Shown here: positions 40,101 to 52,100 of the stretch, piece by piece | How positions within the stretch are numbered: position 1 is the stretch's first letter | Layout: every line of letters begins with the position of its first letter | NCBI RefSeq assembly: GCF_050948175.1 | Contig: NC_135200.1 | Span: 5,509,001 to 5,573,000, forward strand | Source of the DNA: Xylocopa sonorina | Taxonomy: Eukaryota > Arthropoda > Insecta > Hymenoptera > Apidae | DNA length: 64,000 nucleotides | Direction of reading: 5' to 3' | Made by a program: the position numbers and the translations under genes | The notes under the pieces: generated by a model | What the model was told of the DNA's origin: nothing | Seen by the model: the letters and a program-made list of their open reading frames with translations, nothing else | The model's database searches: none

Positions 40101-40691
40101 CTCCTTGAGCAGTGTTCGAGGGGATCGATTGATGACCGACCAAACGGTCCTCAGCAGCGTGCTCCATGCCTCATTGTGGAAGACGATCACTATGCTGGTG
40201 TCAGGCAGGTACTTGGGATACTTCTTGGTCTTGCACCCCTCCAGCCGGATGTCCTTCAGGGAACGATTCAACGAGATCATGTCGCTGGCCATCAGATTGA
40301 ACTGGTTCAGCTTGAAGAGCTCCTGCTGTTTAGCCTCGTCCTCAGGCGAGATCTGCACCTTGGCACCCATCTCGCCAGGCATCCCCTTGTTCTCCCTGAC
40401 CACCTTCGCCGGCCTCCACAGATGCAACTCGGACTGTTTGTACTGCCTCTTACTCTGTTGACCAGCGACGTGAATCTGGCCGTCGTCTCTCAGAGCGGCC
40501 TTCGCCGAGTGAGGCAGACTTTCCTCGGTGAGTACCTGTTGCTGCTGCTTGCTGCTCTCCGTGCAACCCCATCCGGACCCTCCGATGCAATCCGAATAGA
40601 GCATCAGCACCATCACGTCCACCAGGAACCATACCAGCGACGTGAGCAGTATCACTTGGCACGTGTGAATGCGAATCTTGGAGCGGAACAT
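34101..40691 (-). CDS. Polypeptide N-acetylgalactosaminyltransferase, GALNT1/13 type (pgant5/pgant9-like), with alternative exons
   Basis: Coding exons on minus: 40691-40070, 39067-38749, 38255-38078, one of 37341-37161 or 35968-35788, 35041-34803, 34456-34322, 34250-34101. Either choice gives 607 aa. It is a type II Golgi enzyme that adds the first GalNAc from UDP-GalNAc to Ser/Thr (mucin-type O-glycosylation). Visible features: short cytosolic tail MFRSKIRIHT, membrane anchor at about 11-32, variable stem, FNLMASDMISLNRSL, glycosyltransferase domain with DAH (256-258) and WGGEN (363-367), third metal ligand His391 in CSHVGH within the alternative exon, then a three-repeat ricin-type lectin domain (CLD and GGNQ in alpha, CLD and QVW in beta, CL and QKW in gamma). 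ATG 40691 sits in a good context (CACAACATG). The upstream frame stays open but has no ATG. Subfamily is firm; which insect paralog is not. Confidence 0.95.
35788..35968 (-). other. GALNT alternative exon A (downstream member of the pair)
   Basis: A 181-nt exon that starts in phase 0 after TTAG (IWMCGGTLEIATCSHVGHVF...) and ends in phase 1 at CCAG|GTAGCA (...YFYYNINPG). It codes for the end of the catalytic domain: the metal ligand His, the loop FRKSTPYTFPGG and the helix ARLAEVWLDQWKYFYY. It resembles vertebrate GALNT1 in this segment more than exon B does, especially RKxTPYTFPGGT and the NN pair. Confidence 0.9.
36368..36392. repeat. (CA)n/(TA)n tract between the alternative GALNT exons
   Basis: Simple ACACAC then TATATA run inside the intron that separates the two alternative exons. 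A GA/AAAG-rich stretch also lies at about 36045-36108. Confidence 0.8.
37161..37341 (-). other. GALNT alternative exon B (upstream member of the pair)
   Basis: A 181-nt exon with the same phases as exon A: acceptor TTGTAG|GTATGG and donor CCAG|GTTAGA. It encodes VWQCGGILEISPCSHVGHVF..., loop FRDKSPYTFPGG and helix ARVAEVWMDEWRDFYY, ending NPG. The same catalytic-domain segment as exon A in a different version: the loop has Asp-Lys-Ser where A has Lys-Ser-Thr. Confidence 0.9.
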
Positions 40692-43600
40692 GTTGTGACG
40701 GGGCCGGTCGCCTGACGCCCTGAGCTCATCACCCGATCCTTCGCGGTTGGAGGCGCGACGAGCTTCCTGTCCGACCGGGCCGTTCAACGACCGTTCGCTA
40801 CCGTGTCTCGGGTCTGATCAGCCGCTCTGTCTTCCTGCCTCGCAGCTGAATTACATGACTACGCTGGCCGAGGTTCCCGCGATCTGTGAACAAGAAAAAT
40901 TGCCGAGATTGGTAGAGGCGAGGATAGAAGTTCAAGCGCAGCAAGAGTTCCAGCGGATGTTGGACCGCCTTAAAATACGGGAGAGAATTGAAACACACGT
41001 TAGCGACAGTAATCTAGATTTTGCTCTTATAAGAACGGTATACTAGCTTCGACGTTTTCTCGATCCACGAAAGAAAGGAGATTCGTGTCGTAAGGAAAGG
41101 AACACGAGGATAACGAGCGATCTACAGTAGTAGTTGGAAATATAAAGAAAGAGTTTTTTCAAGGATACCTTGATGGTATTGGGGGCATTGAACGTCTCTG
41201 AAGAACAGACGATTTACAATGGCTGCCAAGTTTCCGGCCAGACGCTAATTCCAGTAGATCTCTTTAATCCCTTTAGACCAGATGCACATTATAACGTATG
41301 CTGTTTCACAACGTCAATGTTACCATTTAAATGAAGAAAGGAATTGTAACGTCATCAAATCTGAGAAAGTAATACACATCTTCAAGAGTTCATTCTTACA
41401 TATTACAATTACGGTTCGACCAAAATCTTTTGACACTGAAATCTCAGGAAAAAGAGTTCAAAAAACGACCAGCAGTGTACACCAGTGACCAGAGACATCA
41501 CGGAAAGACATTTTCGAAGATTTTTAGCGGAGCGTCCCGATTAGAACGACAATCAATCGCTCTAAATCCCGAACGGTGGATAAAGTCCGTGTGAACCGGA
41601 GTGGTACCGCGAGCCAACCGGAAACTGGCGACACAACGTGGCACGTGGCACCACCAGCGCTGTGTCTCGTCCAGCAGACCGCAAAACACAAACGAACTTG
41701 AACCCCCGCGGGACTAATTCGTCCGGCAAACTGTTCCAAACGAGCTTAAAATTCACCCACCAGCGCTACCGTGCGGCAACCGCAGTTCAACCCATCGATT
41801 TCCACGTGAAACGGACGAAACACGCGTACGCCGTTTACGTTGACTGGCCCCCCGATAACTGTTTCAATGTTCCTGGCATAAATAATACGTAACGCTCGTG
41901 CATATTTGTAACCGCGCTGCAGGGCTGTCGGTTAAACTTGTTAAACGCCGCCAGTCGCTCGTATAAAAGGTTCTCGCAGCGAACAATCGAGCCGGAAGTC
42001 ACGCGAAGCCGTTTATTTATCACGCGCATAATACGTTCACCATTATCGATTCGTTTCCTTGTTGTTCGTCCCACAGCCCGTGCGTGCGTGTTTCGCGCGC
42101 TTCTACACACGTCCCGCGGCTAACGAGATCGATTGATTCCTTATTATCCAATTTATTTCGCCGACTTCGGGGATCCGTGTAAAAACACGTCCGTCCCGTT
42201 GAAAAGTTCGAAGGGAGCAGTAAAACTGGGCGCAGTTACCTTTACGACACGGCCAGATCGTAAAATCGGTCGGACGTCTAAGTTTACACGTTCGATGGTC
42301 TCTGGTATAAAGGGAATTGTCACGATCCTCGAAAAGATAAAGGACATGCTTTAGTTCTTCCTTTTGAGAGGCGTTGTTGGAGCAGTACTCATCGATGTTT
42401 CTTACTTTAGTAAAGCACAAATTACAAGTCACGATGGAGGGCGATGGAGGCTGCTAATTTGAAGCAGTAATCAAGAGGAAGGTGTCCTCTCCAAATTCAT
42501 ATCAAATTGGATAGCGAAATTATATATGAAATTAATTGTATTATAAATTACCAATTATTCATTCGGTAATTCGTTATTTTTATGTTCCGCGTATCTTGTT
42601 TATTAATCGAAAAAATTTTTAATTTCGCCTGTAATCAAATTAATTTAACATCAAAGACACCGTATTCCTTTCTGCCTGTCCCCGTGCTACTCTTTTATTG
42701 CTGAAATGGCTATTCTTTTTTTGTTGATCTTTGTACTGTCGGAATTCCTGCACCCTCGGAGGGTTGGGTTCCCTCGACGCCAGAATTCCCCTTGGGAGTC
42801 TTCCTTTATAGTGGAATTGTTTTACCAAATGTGGACATTCCTCAAGTTCCGCCCAGTTTCATCATAGTAAAGTGTGCTTCATCAAGCAGCCGCGATGGCT
42901 GAATTTACAGTGCGATATATATTTCTAGCACTGATCTAAATTTCAGGATACACGCTGTTCGCGATTTTCTATTATCTAGAACACTGTACAGTTGTCTATT
43001 CTTAACTATTCTTATTATTTTAATTGAAATGTTTTTAAAGCCCTGAGACACGTGCGGGACATTTTTACCGTATTATAACTCATCCGTTCAAGCGTCATGT
43101 CGCAGTCTTCCGCCAAATGCATCTTCCAATGACGCTGTTATTTTAACAGATGCCTGTGCACGTGTTATACAGAAACAAAACCGCAAGAACAAAGCAACAT
43201 ACGACCTTTCACGACCATATGCAACCGTATAATAATTATAAACGCACACGGTATGCGCGTTTCTACGTTTTCCATTTCCGCGATTGACGGTAGCACTGGT
43301 GTATTGCATGGGATGAATAGGGAGAAAAAGTGGAGAACGCGTTCCAGAACGAAGCACCTTTTCGAACGCGTCGAACAAAGACAGTTCTGTGCCACATTTT
43401 ATGCGTTTTGATCGACGCTGGAATCAAGTGGTCGCTTCGCCAGCTACCTTTTTTCTTTCCATTTTTTTTACGGCCGTGGAAACGGACAAGCGAATGAACG
43501 CGATAAAAATTGAACGAGAATGGTCGCTCTCGAGATAATTGGACACGGCATGGGAACAGAGCGAATTGACTGTGCGAAAGTGTTAAAGAATTGGGAATAT

Positions 43601-45593
43601 CGTGAAAAATGAAACGAACGAGTCGAAAGTATATTGTTGTAACAGTTGCGTTCGTGGTTGTGTAATCTGTCGATGCACGCGAGTAGCATTTGTCACTGCG
43701 ATCCGACGTCTCTCTTCTTTGTCTTCTCAGTTAGGAACAATGGGGACGGACATATGACCGCTGCGAAATCACAATGACAGAAGTCGCTCGTGTGCATCGG
43801 TAATTAATGTGCAGCGGGTGCGCTTTTCCTTCGAGTCCCACGCTGTCGCTTGTTTCAAAGTGTTATAAAGTGAAGTAAGAAGATGCAGAAGGAACAGAGT
43901 TAATTGGTATAAATTTGTAACGCGATTGATGTAATCGAATCTCGTTTCGATAGGAATGCCGCATCAAATTTTTAATTCGACGAATTAATCTGTGATAGAA
44001 AGGATACATCCCTCTTTCAATTACCGCTACGAATTAGATCTCGATAGCGATACTCCATTTTCTAGTTAACAATCTACCGATTCGATCTCTAATCTTCAAT
44101 TAAAATAACTCGTATCCCGCGGCGATCATCCGATCTGAGATACGTTACTTTACCAAAATGGCTGCGAAGTTAAATCGTTCTCACGAGACAATAATAATTT
44201 CTCCGCTTTCAAATCCACCAAATCGAGTTAATCAAACATTGAACATACAAAGTGAAAAGGAAAGGTTCAACAAGATTCAAAGTCAATCTACAAATCACTA
44301 AATCCCAAACTTTCCCCATTAAACTGTTCCTTCTGCTTGGTTCTACGCACCCACCCCTAAAAGCCACCACAGACCTCCTCTCGAGAACAGCAAAAGCTCT
44401 AGAACGAAAGAAGAGGACCAAGAATAACCAATCGATTAATAAACAAAGATAGAAATCAAAATCTCTCTGCGGATCACGGTGTTTCACATTCCCCCGGTGT
44501 GATCCAGTTCCCCACGACTCGCTGGTCCTGATTCCACAGTCCATAGAAATAATTTTCTATTCCCAAGGAGCCGGGGTCTGCCTGGCGAGAGATAAAGTGG
44601 CGCGACGCGAAAGCGCGACGGAAGGAAGAGAGGAAGGAAGGAAGGACCGGAAGCTCGCGAGCGGCGCTATTACTTACACAGTTTATAAGCTGCTTAAGGT
44701 CGGGTTCCAGCGAGATCGCGGGAACCGCGATCGTGCACGGAAAGCGAGAACTTCGCGGTCGCCGTCTCGCGGCCTGTAATAATGATCGCGCGCGATCGTG
44801 ACAGCCTGGAAGTGCTCCGTGAAAATTTATGGAAACGAACGAACGAACGGCTGATTATACACACGTGCGGTGGCGCAGTCCGCGTGGTGCGCGTTGCGTC
44901 ACTGGGGGCCTACCTGGGAAAACGGAGAACAAACCGGGCCCGACTGTCTCCTGGTGGATGCTAATTAATTAGAGCCCGCGGGTAAATCATTCACTTTCAT
45001 CGCGATGGAGAGCGCGCGTCGTGGTTAACAGCGGCTGATAATTGCACGCCGCTGTGGAGGAACACACGGAAATGGAGTACCGTGCGAGCTTTTTCCGTTT
45101 CAAAATTGATTACGCACGGAATGGCCTCTCGTATGCGTCCAACTTATTCAGAGTTTTCTAAACATCTCGATGTTACCACCCCTGTAAGCATAATATCGAA
45201 GAATAATTGGAGTTTTGCTTTTCTATTTGCTTCTCTTTAAATATTATCGAATTTTATGGACGATTGTACGGAAAGTCGTTTATAAGATACTACTTTGATA
45301 ACATAAATTAATACGTACAGATGGAGCTTGGGAAACTGATCTGTCTTGTCTACATTAGATGATATTACATACCGCTACTTTCTTCTGTAGAAGAATAGAA
45401 TCATAAATTACAATAAAACTTTCTTCGCATAAATATTTTCCATCTCAATAAATTCTTCGATTCTCTGTTTAATTACAATTCCATGCGTGACACCGATATA
45501 TAACAACTCGATTAGAACAAAACAGAAAGTATTCGTAGAAAAACTTTCTTCGTGCGAATATTTTCAACGTTATTAGACGTTTCAATCCTTCTA
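40692..45593. other. Gene-free stretch upstream of the GALNT gene
   Basis: The first few hundred bases should contain the GALNT leader and promoter on the minus strand. I cannot place the start site or any untranslated exon. A plus-strand open frame at 40846-41046 follows an acceptor-like CCTGCCTCGCAG but has no partner exon. A plus-strand TATAAAAG lies at 41962-41969. A purine-rich stretch follows at about 44590-44650. No exon is supported. Confidence 0.4.
41962..41969 (+). promoter_or_regulatory. TATA-box-like element
   Basis: TATAAAAG in a GC-rich surround (CTCGTATAAAAGGTTC). No clear initiator sits 30 bp downstream and no gene on plus follows within view, so this may be chance. Confidence 0.2.
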
Positions 45594-46184
45594 TTAACCA
45601 CAGTTATACGTAAAATATCGATGCACACGATTCACTGCACCAAGGTGAAACAGAAAGAGATGCTTTAAACAAGTTTCCACGGTACAAGTACGTATTTCGA
45701 AGCTCGTTACGATTTTCTGTAGTTTAGTTAACCGTCCGTTCGAGTTTCGCCGGCGAAAAATTGTTCGCCGCCGCAACAGCGGATGGCGGCACGCTAATGA
45801 AAACCCCCGACGCCACCCCGTGTTCCGTTCGCCGTTCAGAAACGCAAGTTTCGCGCAACGACGAGCACCCATCGGGCGGGATGCTCCAAGTTTCACGAGG
45901 GCCTGGCCTCCAGGAGTCTGTTCGAGGTTGCAACCAAGTCCGCCAGGCAATAAACGGCCGGGCGAACTTCGACCCTGTGGACGGGGAATGTCAAACAAAA
46001 TATCCCGGAGTCGAGCGGAGCTCGCGAATTCCCGACGATACTTTAAGCCCCTGGCCTCGGCTGGCTCCCTGGGAAAAGTGGATTTTGTTTGATTTTCCGT
46101 GGAGAAATCCTTGAGAAATACCGCACCACCAGGAAGTGGACCAACGAGGAGAACGAGGAGAGCTGTTGTAATTTTAATTGACAT
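45594..46184 (-). CDS. Doubtful 196-codon ORF with signal-peptide-like start
   Basis: An ATG at 46184-46182 opens 196 codons. The first about 22 residues (MSIKITTALLVLLVGPLPGG) resemble a secretory signal. The remainder is Arg-rich without recognisable domains or cysteine pattern, and the ATG has T at -3. Two plus-strand frames of about 90-117 codons overlap it, which is typical of GC-rich noncoding DNA. I list it because of its length and start, not because of homology. Confidence 0.12.
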   Translation of the reverse strand: MSIKITTALLVLLVGPLPGGAVFLKDFSTENQTKSTFPREPAEARGLKYRREFASSARLRDILFDIPRPQGRSSPGRLLPGGLGCNLEQTPGGQALVKLGASRPMGARRCAKLAFLNGERNTGWRRGFSLACRHPLLRRRTIFRRRNSNGRLTKLQKIVTSFEIRTCTVETCLKHLFLFHLGAVNRVHRYFTYNCG

Positions 46185-49100
46185 TGATGAGAAAGTAGAA
46201 ATTGCGGTGGAAGTGTTTGCCGAGGTTCAGATTAGTTTCTTTAACCCTTCTCTAACCGTTCGGGATTATTTGCCATCCAATCGTGTTCCCATTCTTTTAA
46301 GAACGCTCCAGTCGACGACTAGTTTCAACGCCCAGCGAAGCTATTCGAATGAACGTGATTTGTAACATTTGAAAGAATCTTACGGATTGCTGTTGATGAT
46401 TAGAACATTTTCAAGATAACGGAGACTCATCGAAATAGTTGAGAACTTGTCCAGCGAAGAGCAACCATCTTCGATTACGAACTTTCGAAGTGAAGTAGAG
46501 ATCAAGACTCGTTACGTAATTACATCGACAACAAACTTTTGTGCAACATCTTTTAATCGCGGAACGATTGCCCAACAGATTAAAATTACCGTCTTCGTGA
46601 GATCCGCAACGGAGTGTAAATAAATTGATCGAAACGCGTTCCGAAATACTTTTCGAGCCACAATTTATCCATTATAAAGTTTATCGACATTTCCACAGCA
46701 CCGACAAAGTGCAATAAAGCATCGACGATAATTCGGCCTTTCGCATCTATAGATCGCAGAGCAAGGGATTAAAAGCATCGATCATAAAATCTCCCAGAGA
46801 ATGCAACGAGATTATCCGAAATATTTCGACTTGCTAGCAACAATTTTTAGTCGCAAAATTGATTAACGTTTCCCATAAAGCATTCATAATACACGATAAA
46901 TCGAGAGACAAAACGATTCCTCGACAGTTCAGAAGCGTCGCGTTCGCAAAATCCCAGGTTGACGAGAATAAATAAATTTATCAAAACGTTTTCAAATTGT
47001 TTTCGAATCGCGACTGATTCGATTAAAAAATTAATCAGCAAATCTTCGCAGAGATACACGAAATTATATAAAAGCCTTTACAATATCTAAATTGGGAGAC
47101 GATCGATAAGACGACTGGCGGAGATCATCGACTCCTCGAAACGGAGCCGAGAGGACGCGAACTTTACTTCGAAATCTTCATCATCCCTGATCCTGGATCC
47201 TGCGTGCGCGCAATCGGAGGTTGCAACAGACCGGTTAATTATAAAATTGAAACCGCCTCGTCGAGAATGGAGGCGCCGAATATCTCGTGGAAGGCATCGT
47301 CTTTCGCAATAAGAACGCCCGCCACGCTGGCACACCGGCCATTTACGAACGCAAATTAGCGGAATAATAATGAGTCGACGCGCAATGCACTTGTGCAAAC
47401 GAGATACGGGAAGGTACGTCCTCGTTGCTCAACGTTTCTTACGGGAACCATCTTTTGCCAGCGGAATAAATGTTCCGAATACATGGAGAATAGCAGTCGA
47501 AAACACGCGAGACTTTGCAGACTGCTGCCGTGGTATTCTCGTGTTATACATTATCGATGTATGAAAAAATGACGAAAAAATGCTAGGAACATCGAAGCAT
47601 TAGAGCCAATCTAATCTGCTCTAATCGTTCCAGTCCAAGGCTGGAATAAATATTCTTGACCAACCGATCTCGCTATTGCAAAAGTAGAAATGCTTCCACG
47701 TTCCAACTAAGAAAGTCCTACAGCGATAATTAATCGCAACCCCCCGCGTGTCCTCTCGATTACACGAGAATAATTCGAGATTACGGCGCGCACCAGCTTC
47801 GCTTCTATGAACCGTAAAGAGTTGACGGTCGTTCCTTTATGGCTCGCGTTGTAAAAGTTCGATCGGCGACTCCATAAGAAATTTACGAGCCACTCGATCC
47901 TTCCGATAGGCGAGTATCGGAAGTAGTTCGATGAAAATAACTGCTCCGATCGGAATTAGATGTTTTAAACGTATTTTCTCCGTGTTTTATGGGGAAACTG
48001 GGTCGTGTACAGGAATATTCAGCCACAAACGAGGAGGAGGCTCCTCGACCTGTGCTCACTCGCGCCGCGTTCGATAAATACCTCGAGATATATTGGGACG
48101 GTGATTAAAAGGGGGTGAACGGAGTTTAGAAGGAACGTTTTCGAATCTATCGAGAGAGGAGTGACAATAATCGAGCCGATCGATGGACATCGATCATCTT
48201 TGTAATTATATTACTTATCGTCGTTCGTTTCGAGAGCTTAAAACTTATCGCGATCTTGTTAACGATCCTTTTACACGGTTCAAACTTCTCTGCGACGCGT
48301 TCTCCGTTTGATCGTCACTAGTAGTAATGCGATCGACACTTGACGACAAGTTTTCTGATATTATTTGCTCTATGGAGCTCGATAAGATGATGTTTTATTG
48401 GCAATTGTCTGAATGCGATCGTTTATGATTTCATGGGTACATCTTATCTATATTTCACCGCGGCGGAACCCACTTCTGTGGCAGAAAAGTTGGCTTTATC
48501 AGCGTCCTTGGTGATCGTCACTGACACAGACCAGTCGGGTATCACGGCGTCTTACGGTGCGCGTCGTGATAACGCGATCCTGTGTTAACGTTCGTGTCGA
48601 TAACGTTCTGTCACGGTATCGATCAAACGATCCTGACTCTCGCGAGTTTTGATTCGAGATTAATTCAATCTGTACGCGGGAAAATATGCGATTCCTATCG
48701 AACAAGCGATTTTTCTGCCAATATGAAAAGATAAACGCGCAGAGTATCGAAACAGAAAATGGAAAATATTACACGCGATTGTGATAATGGGGGACAAACC
48801 AAGCTGGATGTTCTTTTCGCACACTCGAGTGCAATTAAATATCTTGTTAGCTGGAAAATTTGAAAGTCCCAACAAGAAATTGCTTGAAAATTGACAATTT
48901 CCAACAGCAGTTAGAAAACAGTTTTTTTTTACAAATACCCTGTCCCGTACAGATTGCCTGGCGATCACCCATTTTAAGAACTTTTTTCACAAAGAAAATC
49001 GTTTGCACGCGGACAGCTGATGGAACGAGATAAATCTCGTGAAATTCTCCTCGCGAAATTCAAGGGTTCCCTTTGACGATAACGCGTGCAACTTGGAATA

Positions 49101-52100
49101 CCAACAAGATCAGCCCCGTTTCCCTCGAGTATCGTAGCAGTTCGATAGATTTCAATATCAGAGAGTCAACCGTTGTCACGTTCACTTGAACGTGTCGTGC
49201 CGATCGGCTATTTTATCAGGGCCACCGTAACGAATGAACGCCGGGCAAAGGTAGAACGAGTCAAGGATAGGCGAACGCCGTGGCAACGGACGGAATAATC
49301 CGCAGTTCGTTTCGCCAGCGAAAATTAAAGCGAATCCGGCTTTATACGTCAGCTAGCGAGACTGTTTTAACCGTGGCTGGAAGCGCGTGCCACCAGGAAC
49401 AAATAATCGTGCAAACGCCGGGATTATTGGATCGTTTACGTTCCCCCGATTGTCCCGGCGAAATTGCGCGCACGGGAGAGTGAATGGAAATCAGCCTACG
49501 AATGGCACTCGCCTCGGTTTTCCGCTTTCACGGACGCTCGAGGCGCACCCGTGATGAGATTTAACGCGTCGACCGCCGCCCGTTTCCCCCTTTTTATCGC
49601 GCGGCTTGATGGACGACCGCGAGTCGAGGCCAGTCGCTATCGCAAGGAAAGTGCAATAATTGGAAGACATGGAAAAAGAAATGGTGTTCGTAAGTGAGAA
49701 CGCGTTCGCGATTAAATCGCTTTGTAAACGCGAAATCGTAGAGCTCCTTACGAGATCCTTGGCTCGATGAGATTTAGTCGAGTCGTCGAGGAAGCGTGGA
49801 AGATACGAATGGATGCCATCGATATAGATTCCATTAGAATTACGTGTAAAATACCTCGAAATATTAAAAGCAACGACTAATCGAAATTACGCGGTTGGAA
49901 GTAATTCGAAGCCAACTTTTACCGCGTATACATCCAGGTCTAGCTGGAACTGAAGTTCCGTAACGCAATTTCTGGTTTTACCAGCCCGTGAGGGAATCAG
50001 ATTTTGCCTGTGTACTCGCGAGGAGAACGGAAGCGTCGCTATCAACCGGACAGGTTAATTCGCGTTGATCTAATAAAAATTGTTCGCCGGTCGTGTCCGA
50101 CTCGACGGAGGAAACTTAAATTTAACCGCGCTGCGCAACGTTTCGAACGCGCGCTGCGATAGTATCGGGAATGAAATTTAATGACACAACTTCCACTTTC
50201 ATAAACGCGAAACCCGGTGATACGGCGAGACACGCGAGTGTTGCTGAAACAGAATTTACGTCAATCGATACCAGAGGTATACGTATTCGCGCGTGTGCGT
50301 GTATACGCGGTCGTGTACATTTGAAATGCGATCGGAAATCGAAGTCGCGATTAAAATTTCAAATTTTATGTTTACCCTTCCATCTGACGTGAAATTGTTA
50401 TCCTTACACGCGTTTGAAATTATGAGGTAAAGGTATAATAAAAATGACACGTCCGTGCAATTTCAATTTTCCCGTTTAATGCTTATCATAATGATGTATA
50501 TATCATGTATACCGGTACGAATGTCGGTGTGGATGCTATTGTGAATGCTAAACAGTGTTTGAATAGCCTATTCATCATCTACATTATCCAGAATACATAT
50601 CTGCTCTATTCAGGACTCGTCCACGTGAAATTATTAATGCGAATGGAAATTGCGATAAACATTTGCGAATAGGTCGACGTGAAATCGACGTTTAAAAAAA
50701 AAAATTCCCCGTTAGAATTAGCTTTTAAATTTGCACGAATCTCAAATTTGGAAACATCCTCGAATCTCGAGCTTCCGTTAAGACCCATCTTGCTTTATGA
50801 ATTCCAATTTCTCAAAAGTTTCTGTCTCGAGTCAGGTAAACTACTTTTAAACTTTCTATCTTGTTATCACTATCCAGAAATTCCGAAAGTTTCTATCTTA
50901 CGCGCAGAACCTTAATTTTCCGGCGATTTCCACTTTCTCGTTCGATTAAAAAGAAAAACTCTCGCGTTTCTACAAGATCCCTACCTCGCGCGTCGTGGAT
51001 TCCCAACTTAAATTCAGTTTATCTCAGAATATTAAAAAATCAATTTTACAATGACGAATTTGACAAATCTGATTAAAATCGCAGCTCAGCGAGCCGACAG
51101 GACGCAATAGAGCACGGCCATCGTCGAGACGGCTGGAAAGTTGGAGCAGACGGAGAACGCGTGCTCCGCTCTCGCGACGCCGTCAGAAATTGAATTTAAC
51201 AACCCCAATTTCCATCTAGCAACGATGATGGACGTCCAGCCACGTCCAAGAGGAGTACGCGTACACCCGCCACCCTCCGCGACGCGAACGGATCCTGTTC
51301 GCCGCGAGAGTTTCGCGCGTGTTTCTCACCAGTTGCGATAACTTTTCCAGAAACACGTACAAAACGCTGGCCGCCCCGGAGGGCGTTATGGATTTTAGAA
51401 AAGCGCGATTGCAACTCGGTGCCGGGCGTCGACGTGTAGTCGCCCCCTCGGCTCTAACTCTCTCCATCGATCTCGGTGTAACTTGAAATTCCAGACCGTC
51501 CTCGCGCCCCTTCCGGGACGCGGCGATTTCCTCGTGAAATTTCGCGCGCCTAATGGACCGGATGGACCATTTTTCGCGCACAATTTACATTTCGTAGCGG
51601 AACGGATACACGCCCGAAGGTGATCCTGCTTAATTCGACTAATAAGCGCGTTCTCCTCTCCGCGTCCTTATTTTTAACCGAGGAATGTTCGAGTACTCCG
51701 TTAAGCGCAAAGGCCTCGCACGTTCGTAAGTTATCGTTGCTTCAAATCGAACGAGATCTTTCTTTTATTTCTCTAGAATAAATCATCTATATTTGAATGG
51801 CGATGTTGCGTCCTCTGATAATAGAAGTCTCTGTTCAAGCCGAGGTCTTGGTGTCTCTCTTCTATCTGTACCCATTAAGTAAACACTTCTCCCGATTTTG
51901 CAGCAAGACCAGAAAGAGCTCGAAAGCATCCAACAAAACACGCTACATCGTACGATATCGAGTTTCCAAGATCGACTCGAACGGTGTGCGCAGTGTAACG
52001 GTGTTACCCTCCGGAGGATGTACTCTTTGGGCAACAACAAGGACATTTATCGGTAACAAAACGAACCGTATGGCATTGATAAAATAAAAGAACACCAATG

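Noticed and set aside
40692..40787. N-terminal extension of the GALNT protein to 40787
   Set aside because: The first codon there is TTG, and the only in-frame ATG giving a normal short cytosolic tail is 40691.
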